Below, one piece after another: positions 24,243 through 30,752 of a stretch of DNA of 30,752 nucleotides. The DNA comes from Planctomycetota bacterium (GTDB taxonomy: Bacteria > Planctomycetota > Planctomycetia > Pirellulales > Pirellulaceae). Every line of letters begins with the position of its first letter. Position 1 is the stretch's first letter. The position numbers and the translations under genes were made by a program. Below the pieces are notes generated by a model that worked only from the letters and a program-made list of their open reading frames with translations, was not told where the DNA came from and made no database searches. The stretch is taken from NCBI GenBank assembly GCA_024274855.1, contig JAJSAJ010000699.1:1-30752 (forward strand), given 5' to 3'.

Positions 24243-25184
24243 TCAGCCACGAGCGATCCTGATCGCACCCGCTACCGGTCGAAGAACGAGGCTGACAAAT
24301 CGCGGTGGATATCGCCGGCCCTCGGTCAGATGCCGCACAATGCGTTGCCGATACGGCTGGCAGCCGGCCAGTAAACCTCCCGCCATCGCTAACGTATAAC
24401 GATGGGGCTCGACGTCCATGCGGCGCCCGACGGCAATGACCAGGTCGGCCATATGGCCGGCCGCGTCATCAAGGATGCGTTGTGCCGTGGGATCACCCTT
24501 GCGAGCACACGCAGTGACACAAGTCGCAAGCGACGCGATTCCATCACGAGGCGGCGCGGGCTTGCAGAGCGTGGGAACGAGGTCGGCCACATCCGTCAAT
24601 CCAAGATGCTGTAACACAGCTTGACTCAAGGTCGTTGGCCCGCAGCGCCCGTCGGCCGCCTTAGTCACTGCCCGTAATGCTTCCACGCCGACCGCATACC
24701 CACTCCCCTCGTCACCAAAGACGTATCCCCAACCGCCAACGCGCGTCGCCACTCCATCCGGCGACAAACCGAATGCGAATGAGCCGGTTCCCGCGATCAA
24801 GGCAATTCCGAAACCGGTGACCGTTCCGGCTTGCAGAACGGCATGCGCGTCGTGCACGACCTCCACGCGCCGAGCGAACTGTTGATCGGTGCACCATCGC
24901 TGAATGGCCTTTTGCATTTCCGGAACGCCGGTGCCCGCAATGGCCAAACATATTCCGGCTACCGGCTGCGGTGTCAGACCTGCGTCTTCGAACGCACCTT
25001 CGATCGCCGCTCGAACGCTCTGACCGGCCGCGTCGACGCCGACGGCTCGCGGATTCGATGGGCCTCCGGTGCCCTGGCCGAGCGGAGATACGGGAGCGGC
25101 GGGATCTGCCAAGGCCAGCCAGGCCAAGGTCTTGGTCCCGCCACCGTCAACGCCAAGCACGAGTGATCTGTTTGTGTTCGTCAT
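24243..25184 (-). CDS. BadF/BadG-family amino-sugar kinase (GlcNAc/MurNAc kinase)
   Basis: 313 residues from the ATG at 25184 (ribosome-binding site weak). It is an ASKHA-fold kinase: phosphate-1 loop LVLGVDGGGTKT at residues 8-19, phosphate-2 segment LIAGTGSFAFG at about 130, the family signature GGWGYVFGDEGSGYAVG at about 150, and adenosine motif LAMAGGLLAG near 265. Length and motifs fit the N-acetylglucosamine kinase branch (NagK-type) and the MurK enzymes that phosphorylate both MurNAc and GlcNAc at O-6. It lies downstream of murQ on the same strand, with about 420 bases between. With MurQ it would turn imported MurNAc into MurNAc-6-P and then GlcNAc-6-P in the cytoplasm. Whether MurNAc, GlcNAc or both are used cannot be told from sequence alone. 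Confidence 0.85.
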   Translation of the reverse strand: MTNTNRSLVLGVDGGGTKTLAWLALADPAAPVSPLGQGTGGPSNPRAVGVDAAGQSVRAAIEGAFEDAGLTPQPVAGICLAIAGTGVPEMQKAIQRWCTDQQFARRVEVVHDAHAVLQAGTVTGFGIALIAGTGSFAFGLSPDGVATRVGGWGYVFGDEGSGYAVGVEALRAVTKAADGRCGPTTLSQAVLQHLGLTDVADLVPTLCKPAPPRDGIASLATCVTACARKGDPTAQRILDDAAGHMADLVIAVGRRMDVEPHRYTLAMAGGLLAGCQPYRQRIVRHLTEGRRYPPRFVSLVLRPVAGAIRIARG

Positions 25185-25300
25185 TGGTTTCTACGCAGGA
25201 ATGCCTCCAATGAAGTCCGATGGCACAAGCTCTGCCCGTGCCGACGTGTCCATCGGCCCACCGATACGCGGGCACTCGGTGGGGAATCGGGACAGGGAAT

Positions 25301-25579
25301 CTAATGTCCGAGAGTAACGAACTGGATATCCGCGTGGTTTAGGTTGATCCACTGCAAGGCCTGGAGTCCGGTAAGAGCCAAAAGGCGGCGGAGGAGTGTT
25401 TCCATCGCTTCGATTTGTTGGGTCACGGCCGTAACGCGAAAGGCCACCCCGGGCGAGTGGATTTGGAATCGCTGGGTCCCCAGCGACAAGCCATCGCGGC
25501 TCATTGCCAGTCGCTGCAAGATCTCTGATTCGCCGCCGCAGAAGTGCGTGAGTGCCTGCGCGTATAGCTTGAAATCCAA
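25301..25579 (-). CDS. Possible small gene between murQ and the kinase
   Basis: A frame of about 92 residues from a TTG at 25579 (GGGG 8 bases upstream): LDFKLYAQALTHFCGGESEI, then LQRLAMSRDGLSLGTQRFQI, ending in NHADIQFVTLGH. Its third codon positions are mostly G or C, as in the neighbours, and its composition is balanced, unlike the Pro/Arg-rich alternative frame over the same bases (25191-25676). The same frame stays open upstream into the end of murQ but without a standard start there. It may be a small real gene, or the remains of one, filling the 420-base gap. No family was recognised. The stretch 25185-25300 holds nothing recognised. Confidence 0.35.
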   Translation of the reverse strand: MDFKLYAQALTHFCGGESEILQRLAMSRDGLSLGTQRFQIHSPGVAFRVTAVTQQIEAMETLLRRLLALTGLQALQWINLNHADIQFVTLGH

Positions 25580-25605
25580 AAAAGCACCCCAATCGGCAAG
25601 CAGTT

Positions 25606-26499
25606 CTACGATGTTTCCAAAGCACGCCGCAAATGGCCTTCGGCCTGTTCGAGCAACTGGCGAGCGACCTCCGCATCGACGTGGCGAGACTGCGCGACCA
25701 CGGCCGTTTTTACCTCGCCACCGCATCGCTCCAAGAGCACTTCCGCCTGCTCGCTCGACAAGCCGGTCAGCATCGATACGATGCGGCGTGATCGTTCCAT
25801 TAACTTCAGGTTCGTCGCACGCAGGTCGACCATCAAGTTGCCGTATGTCTTGCCGAGCCGAACCATGGTACCGGTCGTCAGCATGTTCAAGACCAGCTTC
25901 GTTGCCGTGCCCGCTTTCATGCGTGTCGAGCCGCTGATTACTTCGGGACCGACAACCGGAGTGATCATGCACTGAGCGACTTTTGCCAGCTCGGAGTCCT
26001 GATTGCAGGTGAGGCCGATCGTGGCCGCGCCCATACGGTGTGCGTACTCAAGCCCGCCGATGACATACGGCGTGCGCCCACTGGTCGCGATCCCGACTAG
26101 CACATCGGATTCACCGAGCTGGTGGTTCTGGAGGTCACGGACCGCATATTCGGGATGATCTTCAGCCCCTTCGATAGCTCGGGTCAGCGCGTCGGGCCCC
26201 CCGGCGATGATGCCGACAACCAGCTCTGGGGACGTGTTGAAAGTCGGAGGACACTCGGCCGCATCCAAAACGCCAAGCCGACCGGACGTGCCGGCTCCGA
26301 TGTACAGCAGGCGGCCACCTCGCCGCATTCGTGCCACAATCGTGTCAACGGCCTGTGCGATCACTTCCGCTTGCTCGGCCACGGCATCTGCGATTTTCGC
26401 ATCCTCGCGATTGATAAGCTGGACGATTTCTAAAGCATTCAACCGGTCAATTGACTCGGAAGCCGGGTTTCGCTGCTCGGTGGTCAGATGATTCAGCAT
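25606..26499 (-). CDS. murQ: N-acetylmuramic acid 6-phosphate etherase
   Basis: 297 residues, the same length as Escherichia coli MurQ (298). It cleaves the lactyl ether of MurNAc-6-P to give GlcNAc-6-P and D-lactate in the cytoplasm. The SIS domain carries the MurQ signatures YIGAGTSGRLGVLDAAECPP (residues 67-86), GIATSGRTPYVIGGLEYA, and VISGSTRMKAGTATKLVLNM. The residues equivalent to E. coli Glu83 and Glu114 are kept as Glu82 (in AAECPPT) and Glu113 (in EGAED). The C-terminal helical part (LTGLSSEQAEVLLERCGGEV) is complete. The start is the ATG at 26499 (MLNHLTTEQRNPASESIDRL, the usual N-terminus); the ribosome-binding site is weak. It is transcribed divergently from the symporter-NamZ operon. 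Confidence 0.95.
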   Translation of the reverse strand: MLNHLTTEQRNPASESIDRLNALEIVQLINREDAKIADAVAEQAEVIAQAVDTIVARMRRGGRLLYIGAGTSGRLGVLDAAECPPTFNTSPELVVGIIAGGPDALTRAIEGAEDHPEYAVRDLQNHQLGESDVLVGIATSGRTPYVIGGLEYAHRMGAATIGLTCNQDSELAKVAQCMITPVVGPEVISGSTRMKAGTATKLVLNMLTTGTMVRLGKTYGNLMVDLRATNLKLMERSRRIVSMLTGLSSEQAEVLLERCGGEVKTAVVAQSRHVDAEVARQLLEQAEGHLRRALETS

Positions 26500-26775
26500 C
26501 AGTTCTCGCTGGGGTTATTGAGGGTGTGGGCAACCAAATCGCAATAACATCGCGAATCGGCGTTCATTCATAATCTCTGACAACCGGGCCCGCAAACGGC
26601 TCCGGTTCTCGTAATGGCGATCGCACGTCCTGGCCAATCGCAAAAAGCAAATGGAAAAAGGGCCACCCCGAGTTGACCTTGGGTGTGTTGTGCCCGTACA
26701 ACCTTACGGGGTGGGGCCACGGTGTGTATTGGATATCTGTGCCCGCTTTTCGGCGCCGACGCGACCTGAGGCAGC

Positions 26776-26897
26776 TAAGGATTCGCCAATCAATAACTGT
26801 CGCACTCTTCCGCCTACAGCCCCCCATGGGCTCGCCCCATGGGTGAATCAGTCTCGCAGCTAAGGAGGATCGCCGCACGAACGCCCCCCAGTAAACG
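26776..26897 (-). repeat. CCCATGGG repeat (R1), full copy
   Basis: TAAGGATTCGCCAATCAATA, two CCCATGGG palindromes, GCAGCTAAGGAGGATCGCC and CCCCAGTAAACG. Nearly identical to 23920-24045 and in the same orientation, so the two form direct repeats around murQ and the kinase. It sits inside the 26500-27079 divergent intergenic region; nothing else was recognised in 26500-26775. Confidence 0.85.
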
Positions 26898-26971
26898 CGA
26901 CAACAATTGATCTGCCGGTCCTAAGCCATAACTCATGATCAATGTGTTCCGATCGGCAGTTCCCAATTGGG

Positions 26972-26999
26972 TTGCAATTCGGTCTGGTTATCCTATAAA
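26972..26999 (+). promoter_or_regulatory. Possible sigma70-type promoter for symporter-namZ operon
   Basis: TTGCAA (26972-26977) and TATAAA (26994-26999) are 16 bases apart, matching the -35 and -10 consensus at 4 and 5 of 6 positions. The start of transcription would be near 27006, about 75 bases before the symporter ATG at 27080. Confidence 0.4.
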
Positions 27000-27079
27000 T
27001 CGCCTTCTGCTCGCACGGCCTTCAGTGTAACCGCGATCCCCGGTTGTTCGCAAACCCCGACAGACATAAACCGAGACAA

Positions 27080-28573
27080 ATGAACTTTCACTTGGCAATA
27101 AGCGGGTTAGACGCATCGATTCTGGCCATCTATTTGGTGGCTGTTGTTTTGTTCGGCGTTTGGATTGGGCGCGGACAGCATGACATGACCGGCTATCTGC
27201 TGGGCGGACGCGACCTGCCCTGGTGGGCCATTTTAGGGTCCATTGTCGCTACGGAGACGAGTACGGTTACGTTTCTGAGTGTGCCCGGTATGGCTTACGC
27301 TCGCGACGGGGACATGCGGTTTCTGCAATTGGCCATGGGAATGATCATCGGGCGATGGCTGATTGTCCTTTTGTTGTTGCCCCAGTATTTTCAAGGCAAG
27401 CTGTTTACCGCCTACCAGGTCCTGCATCAACGATTTGGTGGCCCCACGAAAGACGCCGCGTCACTGATGTTCCTGGCGGCCCGTAACATCGGAGATGGTT
27501 TGCGTCTGTTTCTGACGGCGATTGTGTTGGAAAAAGTGGTTGGTGTGCCGCTGCCCGTTTGTGTCGTGCTGGTCGGGTTGCTGACGATTGGCTACACGTT
27601 TTTCGGCGGCATCAAGTCGGTTGTCTGGAACGATTGCATTCAGTTCATCGTTTACGTGGGGGGTGGGATCCTGGCGTTGGTGATTATTGCCAATCAGTTG
27701 CCGCAGGGGTGGGACCAGCTGATCCAGTTTGCCCGTGAAAACGACAAATTGCGAGTTTTCCATTTCCAATGGGATCTTTCCGCTCCGTTCACTTTCTGGT
27801 CGGGTATGATCGGGGGCGCTTTTCTGGCGCTTGGCACGCATGGGGTGGATCAGATGATGGTTCAACGTTACCTGTGCGCTCGCAGCCAGCGCGATGCGGG
27901 CCGCGCGCTGATCGCCAGCGGATTTGTCGTTTTGGCTCAGTTCGCTCTGTTTCTGATGCTCGGCATCGCACTCGCATGCTTTTACGCCCAGTATCCTCCA
28001 GGCACACCGTTCAAATCGGGAGACCGAGTCTTCGCCACGTTCATTGTCACGCAGCTTCCGGCCGGGATCGGCCTGATTGGGATCATTCTGGCTTCGGTCT
28101 TCTCGGCGGCCATGTCGACCCTTTCCAGCTCACTCAACTCGTCCGCGTCATCGGCCGTCAACGACCTATACTTGCCGCGATTGAAGCGGCCGGCGTCCGA
28201 GCGGCACCAGTTGTGGGCAAGCCGCATCTTCACCGTACTGTTCGGCTTCGCGCAAATCGGCGTTGGAATCGCCGGCATGTATGTCAGCAAAACGGTGGTC
28301 AACGAGGTGTTGGCGATCGCGGGCTTTACGGTTGGCGTTTTACTGGGAGTGTTCGCGTTGGGAGTTCTGACCCAGCGTGTCGGCCAGAGGGCGGCTCTGG
28401 TGGGACTCGTTTCCGGCCTGACCACCCTGACACTGATCAAGTTTGTTGTTCCGTCGATCTGGCCAGCGATTCAAGTTGCCTGGCCCTGGTTTGCATTGAT
28501 CGGAGCCAGCGTTACTTTCGCGGTCGGACTTGCCGCGTCATTGATCTGGCCTCGGATCGAGGAGGATAGCTAG
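27080..28573 (+). CDS. Sodium:solute symporter (SSS family), likely amino-sugar importer
   Basis: 497 residues from the ATG at 27080; the alternative TTG at 27044 would add 12 charged residues before the first helix. It is an inner-membrane protein with about 13 hydrophobic helices. SSS-family marks are GYLLGGRDLPWWAILGSIVA, followed by TETSTVTFLSVPGMAYARDG, then RNIGDGLRLF, GYTFFGGIKSVVWNDCIQF, THGVDQMMVQRYLCARS and SVFSAAMSTLSSSLNSSASS. It should couple solute uptake to the sodium gradient. The next gene (namZ) starts within a few bases of its stop, and murQ and a MurNAc/GlcNAc-type kinase lie divergently alongside, so MurNAc or GlcNAc is the likeliest substrate. This is inferred from context; the family also transports sugars, acids and amino acids. 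Confidence 0.9.
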   Translation: MNFHLAISGLDASILAIYLVAVVLFGVWIGRGQHDMTGYLLGGRDLPWWAILGSIVATETSTVTFLSVPGMAYARDGDMRFLQLAMGMIIGRWLIVLLLLPQYFQGKLFTAYQVLHQRFGGPTKDAASLMFLAARNIGDGLRLFLTAIVLEKVVGVPLPVCVVLVGLLTIGYTFFGGIKSVVWNDCIQFIVYVGGGILALVIIANQLPQGWDQLIQFARENDKLRVFHFQWDLSAPFTFWSGMIGGAFLALGTHGVDQMMVQRYLCARSQRDAGRALIASGFVVLAQFALFLMLGIALACFYAQYPPGTPFKSGDRVFATFIVTQLPAGIGLIGIILASVFSAAMSTLSSSLNSSASSAVNDLYLPRLKRPASERHQLWASRIFTVLFGFAQIGVGIAGMYVSKTVVNEVLAIAGFTVGVLLGVFALGVLTQRVGQRAALVGLVSGLTTLTLIKFVVPSIWPAIQVAWPWFALIGASVTFAVGLAASLIWPRIEEDS

Positions 28574-28575
28574 TG

Positions 28576-29865
28576 ATGTCGTTTCGCCGATTGGGATTTT
28601 GTATTGCAGGTTCGCTTGTTGCCACACTGCTGGCCGCCAGTGTCGGACGCGGCGACTCGCCGCGCCGTGGCAAGGACGCACCGGCCGGGTCAAAACAAAC
28701 GTCCGAGGATGTTGTTAAGATCTTGCCTTCTTCGAGTGTCCTTTGCGGCATCGATGTGCTCCAGAAAGATGGCTTTCGTTTGCTGCATGGAAAACGGGTT
28801 GGACTGATCACGAATCAGACCGGGATCAACCAAAAAGGTGTTTCAACGGCCCAGTTGCTCCACCAGGCCCCGGGCGTCCACCTGGTTGCCCTCTTCAGTC
28901 CCGAGCATGGCCTGGAAGGCAAGCTTGATATTCCCCGGATTGGCGATACGCAGGATTCGACTACCGGTATTCAAGTCTACAGCTTGTATGGCGAGACGCG
29001 TCGACCAACTGCCGACGCGCTGAGCAGGCTTGATGTGCTGGTGTTCGATATCCAGGACATCGGTTGCCGATTCTATACGTATATTTCGACGATGGGCTAC
29101 GCGATGGAGGCAGCGGCCAAACAGGGGGTTGCCATGGTCATTCTCGATCGGCCGAACCCCATCAACGGCATCTTGGTGGAAGGGCCCGTTCTGGACGCTG
29201 GTCGCGAGTCGTTTGTCGGTTACTATCCGATCCCCGTGCGGCACGGCATGACAGTCGGCGAACTGGCGCGACTGTTCCGCCATGAACTCGACCTTGCACT
29301 GCAACTGACAGTCGTGCCGGTTCGGGGCTGGCGGCGAACGGACTATTTTGAGAAAACGGGGTTGCTATGGGTTAATCCATCACCCAATATGCGTTCTTTG
29401 AACGAAGCGGTCCTCTATCCCGGCATCGGCTTGCTGGAGACGACGAACCTGTCTGTGGGGCGAGGGACGGACAGACCGTTTGAAGTGATCGGGGCGCCGT
29501 GGATCGATGGCATTCGGCTTGCACGGCACCTGTCCGCAGCCGGTCTGCCGGGCGTTGGATTTGTCCCCGTTCGGTTCACACCTGAAAGCAGCAAGTATGC
29601 CGATCAGTTGTGTGGTGGACTCTCGATCGTGATTACCGATCGGAAAGTGTTTCGGTCGGTGGCAACCGGATTGGAGATCGCTATTCAGTTGCGGCGTTTG
29701 TACCCGGACAAATGGGAAATCAAGGGTTATGATCGTTTACTCGGAGACAAGACAACGCTGGAAGCGGTGGCGCACGGCAAACGACTTGACGAAATCCAGA
29801 CCCTGTATCAGAGTGAACTTGAGCGTTTCAAAGGTGACCGTGCTCGCTGGCTCTTATACAAGTAA
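28576..29865 (+). CDS. namZ: NamZ-type exo-beta-N-acetylmuramidase (DUF1343)
   Basis: 429 residues. GAGGAGGA at 28559-28566 serves either the ATG at 28576 or a GTG at 28573 that overlaps the symporter stop. A signal peptide follows (MSFRRLGFCIAGSLVATLLA, then ASVGRGD), so the enzyme is exported. DUF1343 signatures are all present: GKRVGLITNQTGIN, LFSPEHGLEG, VFDIQDIGCRFYTYISTMGY, ILDRPNPING, VRHGMTVGEL and NPSPNMRSL. The length matches the family. Characterised members release single MurNAc residues from the non-reducing ends of peptidoglycan fragments; the conserved Glu of SPEHG is a likely catalytic residue (recalled, not derived here). Translationally coupled to the symporter, it would supply the sugar that the symporter imports. 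Only the specificity is uncertain. Confidence 0.88.
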   Translation: MSFRRLGFCIAGSLVATLLAASVGRGDSPRRGKDAPAGSKQTSEDVVKILPSSSVLCGIDVLQKDGFRLLHGKRVGLITNQTGINQKGVSTAQLLHQAPGVHLVALFSPEHGLEGKLDIPRIGDTQDSTTGIQVYSLYGETRRPTADALSRLDVLVFDIQDIGCRFYTYISTMGYAMEAAAKQGVAMVILDRPNPINGILVEGPVLDAGRESFVGYYPIPVRHGMTVGELARLFRHELDLALQLTVVPVRGWRRTDYFEKTGLLWVNPSPNMRSLNEAVLYPGIGLLETTNLSVGRGTDRPFEVIGAPWIDGIRLARHLSAAGLPGVGFVPVRFTPESSKYADQLCGGLSIVITDRKVFRSVATGLEIAIQLRRLYPDKWEIKGYDRLLGDKTTLEAVAHGKRLDEIQTLYQSELERFKGDRARWLLYK

Positions 29866-29870
29866 GTCCC

Positions 29871-30752
29871 GTGTGTAATACGCTAGTTTTCGTTTGTCGG
29901 CTCCGCCCAATCGTCAGTCTGTCACGATCTGCTGGCGGGGGAGTACTTTGCGTTCTATTGTTTATCGTCAGCAGTCCACCCGCGCATGGGCGACCGGCGC
30001 CGCAGGCACCGGCATTCCCCGCCGGTGTCCCGTTTTCCGATATGCTGCAACAGATGTTCAACGGGACAAGCAAGCAGCAACGCGCCGAACTGGCTAAGGT
30101 TCACGTTTCGCCAGCCGAGCAACGTCAGTTCGGAACGCGCGCGGCTCAGGCCTATATTTCTCGCCTCCGTCGGGACGGAACGAAAGTGGTCGACCGCGGT
30201 CGGGATGTCAAGTATCTGCAGAGTCTGGTTCGCATCTTGAAACCGCAAATGCAGAACGCCAGGCAATACCCTCGCATCACGATCTACGTTGCCGATACGC
30301 CAAAGACGGATGCCCGAAGTTTCCCCGGAGGAACGTTGATTGTCTTTCGGGGAATGATCGATTTTGCCGGCAGCGAAGCGGCACTGGTCTGTATCTTGGG
30401 ACACGAACTGTCGCACATGGATCACGGACACCAATTGCTTGCGTTACGTACCTGGAAACTGGCCCAATCAACCTGGAAGCCGAGGAACGGGCCGAAGCAA
30501 CTGGAACAAATGATGCACAACGGAATGCTGCTCGGCAGTCTGTTTGCCCACCCGTACCATCCCGAGCAGGAAGCGGAAGCAGACCTGGACGGCACGACCT
30601 GGGCCTATCACTCCGGATACGACCCTCGTGAGTTTGCCAAAATGTTTCTGCGATTGCGAAAGAGGGATGGTGCCGCGGACGATGCGATCCCACTGTTCTT
30701 TCGGTCGCATCCGAGTCGGCCGGACCGATACGAATCAGTGATGCGCCAATAC
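29871..30752 (+). CDS. M48-family zinc metalloprotease, 3' end outside the window
   Basis: Partial: 294 residues, still open at the window end. It starts at GTG 29871, 5 bases after the namZ stop, and has a plausible signal peptide (hydrophobic GGGVLCVLLFIVSS, cleavage near PPAHG); the ribosome-binding site is weak and an internal ATG at 30042 would lose the signal. Residues about 130-270 have the M48 pattern: RSFPGGTLIVFRGMIDFAGS, then EAALVCILGHELSHMDHGHQ with the HExxH zinc site (HELSH), the third ligand in EQEAEADLDGTTWAY, and the usual FFRSHPSRPDRYESV near the end. Exported M48 enzymes act in envelope protein quality control. Its position right after namZ suggests co-transcription with the cell-wall salvage genes, though its role there is unknown. 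Confidence 0.85.
   Translation, partial: MCNTLVFVCRLRPIVSLSRSAGGGVLCVLLFIVSSPPAHGRPAPQAPAFPAGVPFSDMLQQMFNGTSKQQRAELAKVHVSPAEQRQFGTRAAQAYISRLRRDGTKVVDRGRDVKYLQSLVRILKPQMQNARQYPRITIYVADTPKTDARSFPGGTLIVFRGMIDFAGSEAALVCILGHELSHMDHGHQLLALRTWKLAQSTWKPRNGPKQLEQMMHNGMLLGSLFAHPYHPEQEAEADLDGTTWAYHSGYDPREFAKMFLRLRKRDGAADDAIPLFFRSHPSRPDRYESVMRQY

Noticed and set aside
25191..25676. Minus-strand 161-residue frame between murQ and the kinase
   Set aside because: Rich in Pro and Arg, no start signal, no recognisable domain; the other minus-strand frame over the same bases looks more coding-like.

Overview
The window looks like chromosomal DNA of a planctomycete, probably Pirellulales-like. The signs are a secretin with many extra N-domains, a J-like domain protein opening with YHQWLGIPP, FG-GAP/UnbV and HzsA-related cytochrome proteins, GTG/TTG starts, and long gene-poor spacers packed with short hairpin-forming repeats. 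No rRNA, tRNA, CRISPR array, transposase or phage gene was seen.

Layout. (1) 1-6.2 kb: a tandem copy of a CCCATGGG repeat, then an exported BON-domain protein (+) that converges on, and overlaps, a two-gene minus-strand operon of a giant secretin and a lipoprotein. (2) 6.2-7.1 kb: repeat-rich spacer. (3) 7.1-11.0 kb, minus strand: an exported beta-propeller protein whose signal peptide is separated from the mature part by an in-frame TAA, followed by two overlapping paralogous periplasmic binding proteins with no permease or ATPase. (4) 11.0-11.65 kb: spacer with a MITE-like element and a 19-bp perfect hairpin. (5) 11.65-18.4 kb, minus strand: a tightly packed redox operon of an HzsA-related diheme TolB-propeller protein, an FG-GAP/ASPIC-UnbV protein and a decaheme protein (eight c554-like hemes + YVTN propeller + diheme peroxidase-like domain). 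(6) 18.4-19.2 kb: repeat mosaic. (7) 19.2-22.7 kb: a 1.19-kilo-residue membrane protein with a J-like N-terminus and a WD40-like C-terminus. (8) 22.9-23.1 kb: three 78-bp tandem repeats, then a small conserved-looking protein. (9) 24.2-30.75 kb: a divergent amino-sugar / cell-wall salvage cluster. MurQ and a BadF-type sugar kinase lie on the minus strand; a sodium:solute symporter, a NamZ (DUF1343) exo-muramidase and a truncated M48 metalloprotease lie on the plus strand.

How they may work together. The last cluster reads as a pathway: NamZ releases MurNAc from peptidoglycan fragments, the symporter imports it, the BadF kinase phosphorylates it and MurQ removes the lactyl ether to give GlcNAc-6-P. 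The redox operon gathers, in one transcription unit, the three folds that make up hydrazine synthase (HzsA-like propeller/heme, YVTN propeller, diheme peroxidase), the last two fused. This is a resemblance of architecture only and does not show hydrazine chemistry. It is the strongest candidate here for an undescribed system. At least seven families of short repeats fill the spacers, and two nearly identical ~120-bp copies bracket the murQ-kinase segment.
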